From: Methylopumilus universalis
GTDB lineage: Bacteria; Pseudomonadota; Gammaproteobacteria; Burkholderiales; Methylophilaceae
Strand: one strand, 5' to 3'
Length of the DNA: 64,000 nt
NCBI RefSeq assembly: GCF_006363895.1
Contig: NZ_CP040953.1
Below the pieces are notes generated by a model. It made no database searches. It had not been told where the DNA came from and was given only the letters and a program-made list of their open reading frames with translations. This document shows, piece after piece, positions 52,284 to 61,999 of this stretch (the stretch's first letter is position 1; the number at the start of each line of letters is the position of its first letter). The position numbers were made by a program, and so were the translations under genes.

Positions 52284-52312
52284 ATTATCCTTTATTGAGC
52301 CTAAATGGTCAA
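52284..52312 (-). promoter_or_regulatory. Near-consensus sigma-70 promoter of tRNA-Lys
   Basis: On the minus strand TTGACC (52312-52307) and GATAAT (52289-52284) are 17 bases apart. The start would be about 13 bases before the mature tRNA 5' end at 52264. Confidence 0.7.
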
Positions 52313-52329
52313 CAATGGTTCATGGAAGA

Positions 52330-53685
52330 TTAAGGTCTTAAGCCAGGTATTTTGCCAGCCATACCGCGCATCAGTTTGCCCAAGCCGCCTTTTGAGAACA
52401 TTTTCATCATCTTTTGCATCTCTTCAAACTGATTGAGGACGCGATTCACATCTTGGACTTGCACACCAGATCCCAAAGCAATTCTTTTCTTTCTTGTAGC
52501 TTTAATCAATTCGGGTTTTCTTCTTTCAAGAGGCGTCATTGAGCTAATAATGGCTTCTATTTGACGAAGCGATTTATCGCCATCTTCAGGATTAATTTTA
52601 GATGCAGCGCTCGTAAATTGAGCGGGCATCTTATCCATTAATGCGCCTACGCCACCCATTTTTTTCATTTGTCCTATTTGATTTTTGAAATCTTCTAAAT
52701 CGAAATTTTTTCCTGATTTAACTTTTTCCGCTAACTTCTCGGCTTCTTTAACATCTAATGTTTTCTGTGCATCTTCGACAAGGCTTACAATGTCACCCAT
52801 GCCAAGAATTCTTGATGCCATTCTTTCGGGGTGAAAAGGCTCAAGGCCATTAATTTTTTCGCTTGTCCCAATATATTTGATTGGCTTGCCAGTCACTTGA
52901 CGCACAGATAAAGCTGCACCACCACGCGTATCACTATCTAGCTTCGTTAAAATTACACCTGTTAAAGGAAGTGCGTCACCAAAAGCTTTTGCAGTATTCA
53001 CTGCATCTTGTCCTTGCATGGCATCGACCACAAATAAAGTTTCTATTGGATTTAATTTCTTATGCAGCGCTTTGATTTCATCCATCATTTCAACGTCAAT
53101 GCCTAAGCGCCCGGCTGTGTCAAAAATAACTACATCAAAGAAATGTTTTTTTGCGTAATCGATCGTTTCTGATGCAATCTTTATGGGTTTCTGGGAGGGG
53201 TTTGAATCAAAACATTCAATATTTAAACTTTTGGCAAGTGTCTTAAGTTGATCAATCGCTGCAGGACGATATACGTCAGCACTTGCAAGCAATACCTTTT
53301 TCTTTTTTTCGATAAGCAGCTTAGCAAGCTTGGCAGAAGTGGTTGTTTTGCCAGAACCCTGGAGACCTGCCATTAAAATAATAGCTGGGGGAGCAACATT
53401 TAGATCCAAGGAAACATTTTGATCGCCCATGAGGATCGTGAGTTCATCTTGGACAATTTTAATAATCGCTTGTCCTGGAGATAGGCTTTGCAATACTTCA
53501 ACACCGAGGGCTTTTGTTTTAACGCGATCGATAAAATCTTTTACGACAGCCAAAGCAACGTCTGCTTCAATTAAAGCGATTCTAACTTCGCGCATCGCAT
53601 CACTGATATTCTGCTCAGTAAATCTGGCTTGCCCGCGAATTGTTTTAATGACACTCTGTAGTCGGTCGGTTAGATTTTCTAACAT
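52330..53685 (-). CDS. ffh: Signal recognition particle protein Ffh (SRP54)
   Basis: Binds signal sequences and 4.5S RNA and targets ribosomes to FtsY. The 451-residue protein has the N-domain helices, the GTPase P-loop GLQGSGKTTT (107-116), DTAGR (about 190) and TKLDSDTRGG, and a methionine-rich M-domain from about residue 330 (EEMQKMMKMFSKGGLGKLMR). It is divergent from the YpjD-like gene, as in E. coli, and lies upstream of tRNA-Lys on the same strand. Confidence 0.97.
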   Translation of the reverse strand: MLENLTDRLQSVIKTIRGQARFTEQNISDAMREVRIALIEADVALAVVKDFIDRVKTKALGVEVLQSLSPGQAIIKIVQDELTILMGDQNVSLDLNVAPPAIILMAGLQGSGKTTTSAKLAKLLIEKKKKVLLASADVYRPAAIDQLKTLAKSLNIECFDSNPSQKPIKIASETIDYAKKHFFDVVIFDTAGRLGIDVEMMDEIKALHKKLNPIETLFVVDAMQGQDAVNTAKAFGDALPLTGVILTKLDSDTRGGAALSVRQVTGKPIKYIGTSEKINGLEPFHPERMASRILGMGDIVSLVEDAQKTLDVKEAEKLAEKVKSGKNFDLEDFKNQIGQMKKMGGVGALMDKMPAQFTSAASKINPEDGDKSLRQIEAIISSMTPLERRKPELIKATRKKRIALGSGVQVQDVNRVLNQFEEMQKMMKMFSKGGLGKLMRGMAGKIPGLRP

Positions 53686-53704
53686 GCGTTGATCCTGTTT
53701 TAAG

Positions 53705-53733
53705 TTAACTCTTCTTTATGTACATGGTATATT
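53705..53733 (+). promoter_or_regulatory. Candidate promoter of the YpjD-like gene
   Basis: TTAACT (53705-53710) and TATATT (53728-53733) with a 17-base spacer, about 27 bases before the gene's ATG in the gap shared with ffh. -35 match is 4/6. Confidence 0.35.
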
Positions 53734-53759
53734 AAACTTTTAATGACGAATTAAAAATT

Positions 53760-54563
53760 ATGGAAATTTGGCTACCTATTTTAATTGCTTGTGCGTGTTA
53801 TCTCACGCCAAGTTTCTTACTATTTAAAAAACAAACGCCGGATAAAAAGCTTACTAATTTTAATGCGCTATTAATTGGTATCGGCTTATTAGCTCATTTT
53901 ACAATTCTTAAAGCGAGTATTTCTTTTAATCCTATCAATCTAGGGTTTTCTAACGCCCTTATTGCAACCTCATTCTTTAGTATTTTGATTTTTTGGTTAC
54001 TTAATTTTAATAAAAATTTTAATTATCTGCAGCCGTTTTTGCTTATCCCATCGGCTTTTTTACTGATCATACATCCTTTATTTTTATCAAATCACTTTTT
54101 AACAACTGATTTATCACTATTATTTATTACACATATCGCGATCGCTTTGTTGGCATATAGCCTATTTACATTTTCAGCTTATTTAGCCATATTCATTTTA
54201 ATTTTCGAGAAAAAATTGCATCAAAAAAAGAAAATAGACATGCTCTTAAGTGGCTCCCAGCCATTAATTGAAATGGAAAATTTCCTTTTTAATATTAATA
54301 AAATTGGGTTTCTGTTATTGACCGTCACACTTATAAGCGGGATTCTATTTTCAGAGCAAGTTTTTGGGACGCCACTTCAGTTTAACCACAAAAGCGTTTT
54401 CTCAATATTGGCTTGGCTTATTTATGGACTTCTTTTGGCAGGCAAAAAGCTGTATGGATGGCGCGGAAGAAATTCTATCTACATTTCGCTAACGGCTTTT
54501 TTATTTCTTTTATTATCTTATCTTGGAAGTAAATTCGTTTTAGAAATTATCCTTCATAGATAA
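53760..54563 (+). CDS. ypjD: YpjD-like CcsA/HemX-family inner-membrane protein
   Basis: A 267-residue polytopic protein with about eight hydrophobic segments of the cytochrome-c-assembly (CcsA/CcmC/HemX) type; the ILAWLIYGLLLAGKKLYGWRG stretch near residue 220 (cited in part) and SLLFITHIAIALLAYSLFTFSAYLA-like helix (cited in part) are typical. E. coli YpjD sits opposite ffh and this gene does too. The protein is thought to handle heme or its export; activity is not established. Confidence 0.85.
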   Translation: MEIWLPILIACACYLTPSFLLFKKQTPDKKLTNFNALLIGIGLLAHFTILKASISFNPINLGFSNALIATSFFSILIFWLLNFNKNFNYLQPFLLIPSAFLLIIHPLFLSNHFLTTDLSLLFITHIAIALLAYSLFTFSAYLAIFILIFEKKLHQKKKIDMLLSGSQPLIEMENFLFNINKIGFLLLTVTLISGILFSEQVFGTPLQFNHKSVFSILAWLIYGLLLAGKKLYGWRGRNSIYISLTAFLFLLLSYLGSKFVLEIILHR

Positions 54564-54567
54564 CGAA

Positions 54568-55230
54568 TCATCTCAATGAAATTTGAGGCCAGCCCTTAGA
54601 TTTCGCATATTCACTTAAAACATCATCGGAATCAACAGCCACAGGGTGTGTGACTTTTTGCATGAGCGGTAAGTCATTATGAGAGTCACTATAGAAGTAT
54701 GACTTTTCAAAGCTAGCTAATGATAAATTTTTGCCTTTAAGCCAGGCTTCTAGACGAGTCACCTTCCCTTCTTTAAAAGAAGGAAGTCCCGAGACTTTTC
54801 CAGTAAATTCACCTTCTTTTTCTTCGGGATCAGTGCCTATTAAATTTTCAATGCCAAATAATTCAGCGATAGGTTTTGTAATAAAGCTGTTAGTGGCTGT
54901 AATAACAATGATCAGGTCGCCTTCTTCCTGATGTCTTTTGACAAGTACACGCGCCTTTTCAGTGATCATAGGTTTAATCACCTCTTCAACGTATTTTTTA
55001 AGGAGTTGGTTAAGCACTGCCCTAGGATTCCTCGCAAGCGGCTTAAATTGAAACTCAACGAATGCATATATATCTAGTGTGCCAGCTTTATAATCTGCGT
55101 AGAATTTCTCATTTTTTTCAGCATGAATCGCGCCATCAAGATAGCCTTCTTGAATAAGAAATCGACTCCAGTTGTAATCGCTGTCTCCAGCTAAAATTGT
55201 ATTGTCTAAATCGAAGAGTGCTAGATTCAA
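54568..55230 (-). CDS. HAD-IB phosphatase, SerB-like
   Basis: A 220-residue HAD-superfamily subfamily IB hydrolase. The nucleophile motif FDLDNTIL is at residues 6-13 (Asp7/9), ITATNSF (about 110) gives motif II, and the late DSHNDLPLMQ (about 187) is motif IV. It resembles phosphoserine-phosphatase-like enzymes, but the cap domain is too varied to name a substrate. It lies 8 bp after leuA and is probably in the pssA-leuA operon. Confidence 0.8.
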   Translation of the reverse strand: MNLALFDLDNTILAGDSDYNWSRFLIQEGYLDGAIHAEKNEKFYADYKAGTLDIYAFVEFQFKPLARNPRAVLNQLLKKYVEEVIKPMITEKARVLVKRHQEEGDLIIVITATNSFITKPIAELFGIENLIGTDPEEKEGEFTGKVSGLPSFKEGKVTRLEAWLKGKNLSLASFEKSYFYSDSHNDLPLMQKVTHPVAVDSDDVLSEYAKSKGWPQISLR

Positions 55231-55238
55231 ATTAACCT

Positions 55239-56789
55239 CTAAACCTGAGGATGGGCACGTTCTAATTTGGATTGGAGTTTATTTAATCCATTGATGTAAG
55301 CTTTTGCAGATGCAATCACAATGTCTGTATCAGCGCCTTGGCCATTCACAATGCGACCGCCTTTTGCCAATCTCACAGTCACTTCACCTTGAGCGTCGGT
55401 GCCACTTGTGATGTTATTCACAGAATAAAGTTGAAGTTCTGAACCTGAGTTTGCAATTTTTTCGATAGCTTTAAATGTAGCATCCACAGGACCGCCGCCA
55501 GAAGATTCGGCCATCACCTCTTTGCCATTTTCGGAAATTTTAATGAACGCATGAGGCGTTGTGCCTGTTTCTGACATTGTTTTTAAATGAATTAATTTAT
55601 AATGCTCTATCGCCTCAGAGGTATATTCTTCACTCATAAGGGCATGAAGGTCTTCATCAAAAATTTCGGATTTTTTATCTGCTAAATCTTTAAATCTTGC
55701 AAATGCGGCATTAATAATATCTTCTGATTGAATATCGATGCCCAATTCTTGGAGTCTTGTTTTAAATGCATTACGACCAGACAACTTTCCAAGTGAGATC
55801 TTATTTGCTCCCCAACCCACATCTTGCGCGCGCATAATTTCATAGGTTTCTCTATGTTTTAAAACGCCGTCTTGATGGATGCCAGATTCATGTGCAAAAG
55901 CATTTGCGCCTACAATCGCCTTATTGGGCTGAACAGGGTAGCCTGTAATTGTTGAAACCAATCTCGAAGTTGGCACAATTTGTGTAGTATCGATGCTTGT
56001 AGTTAAATTAAATAGATCTTTTCTGGTTTTAACCGCCATCACGATTTCTTCTAGACTTGCATTGCCCGCTCTTTCGCCCAATCCATTAATCGTACATTCA
56101 ACTTGTCTCGCGCCATTCATCACTGCTGCAAGTGAATTTGCAACTGCCATGCCTAAATCGTTATGACAATGGGTGGACCATACAACTTTTGAAGAGTTTT
56201 CAACTTGTTGAATGAGGGACTTCATACGCTCGCCCCAAACACCTGGGATTGAATATCCAACCGTATCGGGTACATTGATTGTTTTAGCGCCAACTTTAAT
56301 CACAGCATTAAACACTTTAACAAGAAAATCCATTTCAGATCGCACCGCATCTTCAGCAGAAAACTCGACGTCGTCCGTATATTCCAAAGACCATTTCACA
56401 GCCTGAACCGCTCGATCTAAGACTTCATCTTCTGACATACGGAGTTTATTTTCCATATGAATTTTGCTAGTCGCAATGAAGGTATGGATACGTCCTTTTT
56501 TTGCATGCTGAATAGCCTCGCCAGCTTTACGAATATCATTTTCAACAGCGCGAGCTAATGAGCATACTGTCGACTCTTTAATGTTTTTTGCAACAGCGCT
56601 TATAGAGTTAAAGTCTCCAGGGCTTGCCGCTGCGAAGCCCGCCTCAATGACATCGACACCAAGTTTCTCAAGCTGCCTTGCAATGCGCAACTTTTCTTCC
56701 TGTGTCATCGATGCACCAGGGCTCTGTTCTCCGTCCCTTAAGGTGGTATCAAAAATGATAAGTTTGTTATTTTGTATTTCTTGTTGCAT
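55239..56789 (-). CDS. leuA: 2-isopropylmalate synthase
   Basis: First step of leucine synthesis, from acetyl-CoA and 2-oxoisovalerate. The 516-residue length is that of the long LeuA type 1. DTTLRDGEQSPGASM (about 14-28) and the metal-binding STHCHNDLGMAV (about 206-217) are diagnostic; the C-terminal LeuA dimer/regulatory domain starts about residue 370. The start overlaps the 3' end of pssA by 23 bases. Together with ilvE it indicates leucine prototrophy is at least partly encoded. Confidence 0.96.
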   Translation of the reverse strand: MQQEIQNNKLIIFDTTLRDGEQSPGASMTQEEKLRIARQLEKLGVDVIEAGFAAASPGDFNSISAVAKNIKESTVCSLARAVENDIRKAGEAIQHAKKGRIHTFIATSKIHMENKLRMSEDEVLDRAVQAVKWSLEYTDDVEFSAEDAVRSEMDFLVKVFNAVIKVGAKTINVPDTVGYSIPGVWGERMKSLIQQVENSSKVVWSTHCHNDLGMAVANSLAAVMNGARQVECTINGLGERAGNASLEEIVMAVKTRKDLFNLTTSIDTTQIVPTSRLVSTITGYPVQPNKAIVGANAFAHESGIHQDGVLKHRETYEIMRAQDVGWGANKISLGKLSGRNAFKTRLQELGIDIQSEDIINAAFARFKDLADKKSEIFDEDLHALMSEEYTSEAIEHYKLIHLKTMSETGTTPHAFIKISENGKEVMAESSGGGPVDATFKAIEKIANSGSELQLYSVNNITSGTDAQGEVTVRLAKGGRIVNGQGADTDIVIASAKAYINGLNKLQSKLERAHPQV

Positions 56790-57579
56790 TCACTATTGCC
56801 TTATTCTTAAATTTAAAATTTCTAATGAAATTGAAATAGCCCGACAAGAAGTAACAACCCACTATAATAAAAATAGCTTCAGGTGGACTATAAGAAACTA
56901 ATACAAATGCCAAAATGACCAATAGAATAGCGACGAATGGAACGCTATTTCTAAGATTAATATCTTTGCCACTATAAAATCTAATTTCACTTACCATGGA
57001 AAGTGCGATCACTATGGTGAGTGACCAAGAAACCCATTTCATTTTAATCATATTGAAAAAAATCTCGTTTCCACTAAAGCCATTTTCATTGGATACCCAG
57101 ACAAAACTTACCAACAATGCCGCTGCTGCCGGACTTGGTAATCCAAAAAAATATTTTTTTTCATCTCGGTCTAGTTTAACGTTGAAGCGCGCAAGTCTAA
57201 ATGCTGCACAACAACAATAAATAAAAGCTGCGATCCAGCCTAACTTACCTAATGGCTTTAATGTCCATACATATAAGATGAGTGCAGGTGCTACGCCAAA
57301 TGACACCATGTCGGACAGACTATCGTATTCGGCTCCAAAAGCACTTTCAGTATGCGTGAGTCGCGCAATGCGTCCATCTAATCCATCCATAATAATGGCA
57401 ATAAATATCGCAATAGCAGCGAGCTCATATTTCCCATTCATCGCTTGAACAATAGAATAAAATCCGGAGAATAAAGCAGCCGTTGTAATAAAATTAGGAA
57501 GCAAATAAAAAGTGTGCTTACTTATTTTATTTCTTAATAAATCTTCTTTATTTTTTCCGATACTTTTTAACTTTTTCAT
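56767..57579 (-). CDS. pssA: CDP-diacylglycerol-serine O-phosphatidyltransferase
   Basis: Makes phosphatidylserine, the precursor of phosphatidylethanolamine. The 270-residue integral membrane protein has the CDP-alcohol phosphotransferase motif, here DGLDGRIARLTHTESAFGAEYDSLSD (cited in parts; Asp65, Asp68, Asp86 and Asp90 are the metal and catalytic positions). This is the membrane-spanning (subclass II) form, not the soluble E. coli PssA. It opens the pssA-leuA-HAD run and diverges from tgt. Confidence 0.93.
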   Translation of the reverse strand: MKKLKSIGKNKEDLLRNKISKHTFYLLPNFITTAALFSGFYSIVQAMNGKYELAAIAIFIAIIMDGLDGRIARLTHTESAFGAEYDSLSDMVSFGVAPALILYVWTLKPLGKLGWIAAFIYCCCAAFRLARFNVKLDRDEKKYFFGLPSPAAAALLVSFVWVSNENGFSGNEIFFNMIKMKWVSWSLTIVIALSMVSEIRFYSGKDINLRNSVPFVAILLVILAFVLVSYSPPEAIFIIVGCYFLSGYFNFIRNFKFKNKAIVNATRNTK

Positions 57580-57610
57580 GTGTTATTTTTAATTGGAAAC
57601 TCAATCTTTT

Positions 57611-57640
57611 AGTATAACAAAGCTTTAACGATTTCATTAA
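57611..57640 (-). promoter_or_regulatory. Possible pssA promoter
   Basis: On the minus strand TTAATG (57640-57635) and TATACT (57616-57611) are 18 bases apart, about 30 bases before the pssA ATG. It overlaps the candidate tgt promoter on the other strand. Confidence 0.3.
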
Positions 57641-57654
57641 TTCTAATTTATACT
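57625..57654 (+). promoter_or_regulatory. Possible tgt promoter
   Basis: TTAACG (57625-57630) and TATACT (57649-57654) with an 18-base spacer, about 36 bases before the tgt ATG. Weak -35; tentative. Confidence 0.3.
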
Positions 57655-57690
57655 CATTGACTTACCGCTATCGAGAACTACAAATTAAAG

Positions 57691-58797
57691 ATGCAATTTA
57701 AGCTCATAAAAAAAGATGGTGAAGCTAGACGAGGTGAACTCAAGCTTCAACATGGCACCGTGCAAACTCCCGTATTTATGCCTGTGGGTACCTATGGTGC
57801 TGTGAAGTCTTTAAGTCCTCAAGATCTAGAATCCATTGGTTTTGAAATTATCCTAGGAAATACTTTTCATCTATGGCTTCGCCCAGGATTAGAAACAATT
57901 TCAGCCTTTAAAGGTTTACATGATTTTATTCAATGGCATCGATCAATGCTTACAGACTCAGGTGGTTTTCAGGTGTGGAGTCTTGGCAAAATGAGAAAAA
58001 TTACCGAGGAAGGTGTTGAGTTTAAATCGCCTATTAACGGTGATACTTGTTTCCTGAGTCCTGAAGAATCCATGCGAATTCAAAAAACACTTAACTCAGA
58101 TATCGTCATGATCTTTGATGAGTGCACCCCCTATCCAGCGTCACATGAGGAAGCAAAAGCATCTATGGAGCTAAGTTTAAAATGGGCCTATAGAAGTAAA
58201 GTGGCTCACGAAACAAACAAGAATGCTTTATTCGGCATCATTCAAGGAGGTATGTTCGAGGATCTTCGAGAGCACTCGCTGGATGAGTTAAAAAAAATCA
58301 ATTTCGATGGCTATGCCATTGGTGGATTATCCGTCGGCGAGCCTAAAGAAGAAATGCGCAAAGTGATTTCTTTTATCGCACCTAAAATGCCAGAAGAAAA
58401 GCCACGCTATTTAATGGGGGTGGGTACCCCGGAAGATATTATCGAGGCCATTGCGCATGGTATTGATATGTTTGATTGTGTGATGCCAACAAGGAATGCC
58501 AGGAATGGCTGGCTCTTTACGAAGTATGGGGATTTAAAGCTTAAAAATACACAGTATAAAAATGATACGAATCCAATCGACAGTGATTGTGGGTGCTATA
58601 CATGCCAAAACTATTCTCGCGCATACCTTCACCATCTTTTTAGAATTGGAGAAATGCTAGGTTCTCGCTTAAATACGATCCATAACCTGTCCTATTATCA
58701 AAAAATAATACAAGAAGCTAGGGTGGCTATTGAAAATGGAACATTTGAAACTTATAGAAAAATATTCCATCAAAACCGTCAGCGTGGCATTCAATAA
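57691..58797 (+). CDS. tgt: Queuine tRNA-ribosyltransferase
   Basis: Replaces G34 with preQ1 in tRNAs for Asp, Asn, His and Tyr. The 368-residue protein has the catalytic Asp89 in TDSGGFQVW, FDECTPYP, GGLSVGEPKEEM, the nucleophile region MFDCVMPTRNARNG (about 258-271) and the zinc cluster DCGCYTC with downstream His. It leads the conserved tgt-yajC-secD-secF operon. No preQ1 riboswitch is visible upstream. Confidence 0.97.
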   Translation: MQFKLIKKDGEARRGELKLQHGTVQTPVFMPVGTYGAVKSLSPQDLESIGFEIILGNTFHLWLRPGLETISAFKGLHDFIQWHRSMLTDSGGFQVWSLGKMRKITEEGVEFKSPINGDTCFLSPEESMRIQKTLNSDIVMIFDECTPYPASHEEAKASMELSLKWAYRSKVAHETNKNALFGIIQGGMFEDLREHSLDELKKINFDGYAIGGLSVGEPKEEMRKVISFIAPKMPEEKPRYLMGVGTPEDIIEAIAHGIDMFDCVMPTRNARNGWLFTKYGDLKLKNTQYKNDTNPIDSDCGCYTCQNYSRAYLHHLFRIGEMLGSRLNTIHNLSYYQKIIQEARVAIENGTFETYRKIFHQNRQRGIQ

Positions 58798-58849
58798 ATG
58801 CCTGCTGTGTTAAAATTAACCTTTAAAATTAATTACCTGTAGGAATAAA

Positions 58850-59164
58850 ATGTTTATAAGTTACGCATATGCCGCTGATGCGGTTCCCACTGATCTCATG
58901 AGCTTTTTGCCATTTATCATCATTTTTGTACTTTTTTACTTCATGTTAATTCGCCCACAAATGAAACAAGCAAAAGCCCATAAGCTTATGATTGATTCGC
59001 TCAAAAAAGACGATGAGATTGTGACCAATGGCGGCCTGCTTGGTAAAGTAGTCAAAATCAAAGATCAGTATGTCACTGTAGAAATTGCAGCGAGCACTCA
59101 AATTCATATCCAAAAGCAATCTGTCATCACTTTGCTGCCTAAAGGCACCATAAAATCTATCTAA
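58850..59164 (+). CDS. yajC: Sec translocon accessory protein YajC
   Basis: A 104-residue single-pass membrane protein of the SecDF-YajC complex. One hydrophobic helix (about residues 20-37, ending LIRPQMK) is followed by the cytoplasmic YajC domain with DEIVTNGGLLGKVVKI. AGGA precedes the ATG by about 5 bases. It lies 53 bp after tgt and 27 bp before secD. Confidence 0.95.
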   Translation: MFISYAYAADAVPTDLMSFLPFIIIFVLFYFMLIRPQMKQAKAHKLMIDSLKKDDEIVTNGGLLGKVVKIKDQYVTVEIAASTQIHIQKQSVITLLPKGTIKSI

Positions 59165-59191
59165 TTTCTGAAGTGATAGCTTAAGTTAAAA

Positions 59192-61045
59192 ATGAATCAA
59201 TACCCTAAATGGAAGTATGGCCTTGTCTTAATTGCAATTTTTATTGGCCTTATTTACTCCGTCCCTAATTTTTTTGGGGAATCGCCTGCAGTTCAAATCA
59301 TGCCACCTAAAACATCAGATAAATTAGACTTATCTATATTAGCTACGATTGAAGGCAGTTTAAAGCAAGCAAATCTTCCTGTTGAAGGCATTATCCAAGA
59401 ACCCAATGGCATTAAAATTAAATTTGCAAATCCTGATAACCAGCTAAAAGCTAAAGATATTCTTCAAAATGCTTTAGGTGCCAACTATGTGATTGCGCTT
59501 AACTTGGTATCTAAATCACCTTCATGGCTATCTAAAATTGGGGCTATCCCAATGTATTTAGGTTTGGATTTAAGAGGTGGTGTGCACTTTCTTCTTCAAG
59601 TCGACATGAAAGCTGCATCCGAACAAGCGGCTGAAAGCAACCTAAATGATTTCCGCATGACTTTGAGAAAAGAACGTATTTCTTATATTGGTGCTTCAAG
59701 ATTAAATGAAATTGTAAAGCTTGAATTCGACAATCAAGAAGATCGCGAAAAAGCTAAAAAACTTATCAAAGTGAATTATCCAGATTTAGTGGTCAATGAA
59801 TCTTCATCGGGGAAAGATAAAGCGCTTGATATTAGTATGAGCGAAATGGGCAAGAAAAAAATTCAAGAATTTGCGCTCAAACAAAACTTACAAACACTTC
59901 ATAACCGCATTAACGAACTTGGTGTTGCAGAACCTATTATTCAACAACAAGGTTTAGATCGAATCGTTGTGCAACTTCCGGGCGTTCAAGACACAGCAAA
60001 AGCTAAAGAAATTCTTGGCCGAACAGCGACACTCGAAATTAGATTAGTCGACGAAGATAAAACAGATATTGCTTCATTAGAAAGCGCACAAAAAGGAAAT
60101 GCACCTTTTGGAGACGATCTTTTTAAAGATAGAGACGGCAGATCCATTCTTGTTAAGAAAAACGTATTACTTACAGGCGAGAGAATTACTGATGCTGGCC
60201 CTGGCGTAGATCAACAATCAGGAAGGTCTGTTGTTCATGTCACATTGGACGGAAGAGGCTCAAATATATTTAAACAAGTCACACGAGAAAATGTAGGGAA
60301 GCGTTTAGCAATTCTTCTAGTCGAAAAAGGACAAACGGAAGTTGTAACAGCGCCAGTAATTCAACAGGAAATCGGTGGTGGTCGAGTACAAATTTCTGGC
60401 ATGAATAGCCCGCAAGAGGCCACGGATATATCTCTTTTATTAAGAGCTGGGGCTCTGGCAGCGCCTATGCAAATTATTGAAGAGCGAACCGTAGGTCCAA
60501 GCATGGGTGAAGAAAATATTAAACGTGGTGTGCACTCTACCTTATGGGGTTTTGCAGCCATTTCTATCATGATGATCATTTACTACATGGCCTTTGGTGG
60601 TGTTTCTATTTTCGCACTTGCTGTGAATTTATTATTACTAGTCGCTTTATTATCAATAATGCAAGCGACCCTAACACTTCCTGGATTAGCAGCGATTGCG
60701 TTGGCATTAGGTATGGCAATTGATGCAAACGTTCTTATTAATGAAAGAATCAGGGAAGAGCTTAGAAATGGCAACACGCCACAAGCAAGTATTCATGCTG
60801 GTTATGATCGAGCTTTTGATACTATCCTTGACTCTAATGTCACTACTTTAATTGCAGGTCTTGCCTTATTTATGTTTGGCACAGGTCCGATTAAAGGATT
60901 TGCGGTTGTTCACGTGTTAGGCATCTTAACTTCTATGTTCAGTGCCATTTTAGTTTCACGAGCGTTAGTAAATATTATTTATGGTTATCGTCGCAAAATT
61001 GATAAATTGTCTATTGGTCAAATTTATAAGCCACAAGAAGATTAA
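59192..61045 (+). CDS. secD: Protein translocase subunit SecD
   Basis: Drives late translocation using the proton motive force. The 617-residue protein has an N-terminal helix, the large periplasmic P1 region with LGLDLRGGVHFLLQVD (about 123-138), and six membrane segments at the C-terminus with GMAIDANVLINERIREE (about 507-523), the SecD signature. secF starts 2 bp later. Confidence 0.97.
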   Translation: MNQYPKWKYGLVLIAIFIGLIYSVPNFFGESPAVQIMPPKTSDKLDLSILATIEGSLKQANLPVEGIIQEPNGIKIKFANPDNQLKAKDILQNALGANYVIALNLVSKSPSWLSKIGAIPMYLGLDLRGGVHFLLQVDMKAASEQAAESNLNDFRMTLRKERISYIGASRLNEIVKLEFDNQEDREKAKKLIKVNYPDLVVNESSSGKDKALDISMSEMGKKKIQEFALKQNLQTLHNRINELGVAEPIIQQQGLDRIVVQLPGVQDTAKAKEILGRTATLEIRLVDEDKTDIASLESAQKGNAPFGDDLFKDRDGRSILVKKNVLLTGERITDAGPGVDQQSGRSVVHVTLDGRGSNIFKQVTRENVGKRLAILLVEKGQTEVVTAPVIQQEIGGGRVQISGMNSPQEATDISLLLRAGALAAPMQIIEERTVGPSMGEENIKRGVHSTLWGFAAISIMMIIYYMAFGGVSIFALAVNLLLLVALLSIMQATLTLPGLAAIALALGMAIDANVLINERIREELRNGNTPQASIHAGYDRAFDTILDSNVTTLIAGLALFMFGTGPIKGFAVVHVLGILTSMFSAILVSRALVNIIYGYRRKIDKLSIGQIYKPQED

Positions 61046-61047
61046 TT

Positions 61048-61986
61048 ATGGAATTATTTAGAATAAAAAAAGATATCCCCTTTATGAGTTACGGTCGACT
61101 AACCACGACCATTTCTCTCATTACATTTATTATCTCTATTGTCTTTCTGAGTTTTAAAGGCCTTAATTTGGGTGTAGATTTTACTGGTGGCACGCTAATG
61201 GAAGTAAGTTATAGCCATCCAGCCGATATCGATAAGATTCGTCAAGTCATGGATAAAATTGATCTTAAAGATACGACGGTACAAAATTTCGGCACAAGTA
61301 AAGATGTATTGATTCGCTTACCTATTCGGCAAGATCTATCTATCGCTCAATTGTCAGAAAAAGTATCCGCGGCACTTATTGAGAGTGATAAAGATACAAA
61401 AATACAAAGAGTAGAGTCTGTGGGATCACAAGTTGGGGAAGAGCTTTATGCAAATGGCGCGCTTGCTCTACTTCTCGTGTGCTTTGGAATTATTGCTTAT
61501 CTCGCATTAAGATTTGAATGGCGTTTTGCAGTTGCTGCTGTGATTGCCAATATGCATGATGTCATTATTATTTTAGGCTTTTTTGCATTTTTCCAATGGG
61601 AATTTAACCTCACAGTCCTCGCGGCTATCCTTGCTGTCTTAGGCTATTCTGTGAATGAATCGGTTGTGGTTTTTGATCGCGTCAGAGAAAACTTTAAAAA
61701 AATGAGAAAAGCGAATGTAGTTGAAGTGATTGATAATGCGATCACAAGAACAATGTCTCGCACTGTGATTACCCATTTGATGACTCAAACGATGGTGTGC
61801 TCGATGTTATTTTTTGGCGGGGAAACACTTCATAATTTCGCTCTAGCATTAACTATAGGTATTTTATTCGGCATCTATTCATCAGTACTTGTCGCATGTC
61901 CAGTTGCAATGTGGCTTGGCGTATCTCAACGCAATCTCGGTCAAGATCAACCTAAAGAAGATACGTCACAAGAAATCAATCCCTAA
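61048..61986 (+). CDS. secF: Protein translocase subunit SecF
   Basis: Partner of SecD. The 312-residue protein has six membrane segments and the conserved GLNLGVDFTGGTLMEV (about 34-49) and LGYSVNESVVVFDRVREN (about 196-213). It starts 2 bp after secD, so the two are coupled. A CNNM/CorC-type gene follows after 13 bp. Confidence 0.97.
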   Translation: MELFRIKKDIPFMSYGRLTTTISLITFIISIVFLSFKGLNLGVDFTGGTLMEVSYSHPADIDKIRQVMDKIDLKDTTVQNFGTSKDVLIRLPIRQDLSIAQLSEKVSAALIESDKDTKIQRVESVGSQVGEELYANGALALLLVCFGIIAYLALRFEWRFAVAAVIANMHDVIIILGFFAFFQWEFNLTVLAAILAVLGYSVNESVVVFDRVRENFKKMRKANVVEVIDNAITRTMSRTVITHLMTQTMVCSMLFFGGETLHNFALALTIGILFGIYSSVLVACPVAMWLGVSQRNLGQDQPKEDTSQEINP

Positions 61987-61999
61987 GTTTTTTTAAACT

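Noticed and set aside
57580..57690. preQ1 riboswitch upstream of tgt
   Set aside because: The short gap is AT-rich with no aptamer-like GC stem or C-rich/A-rich pseudoknot pattern that I can see.
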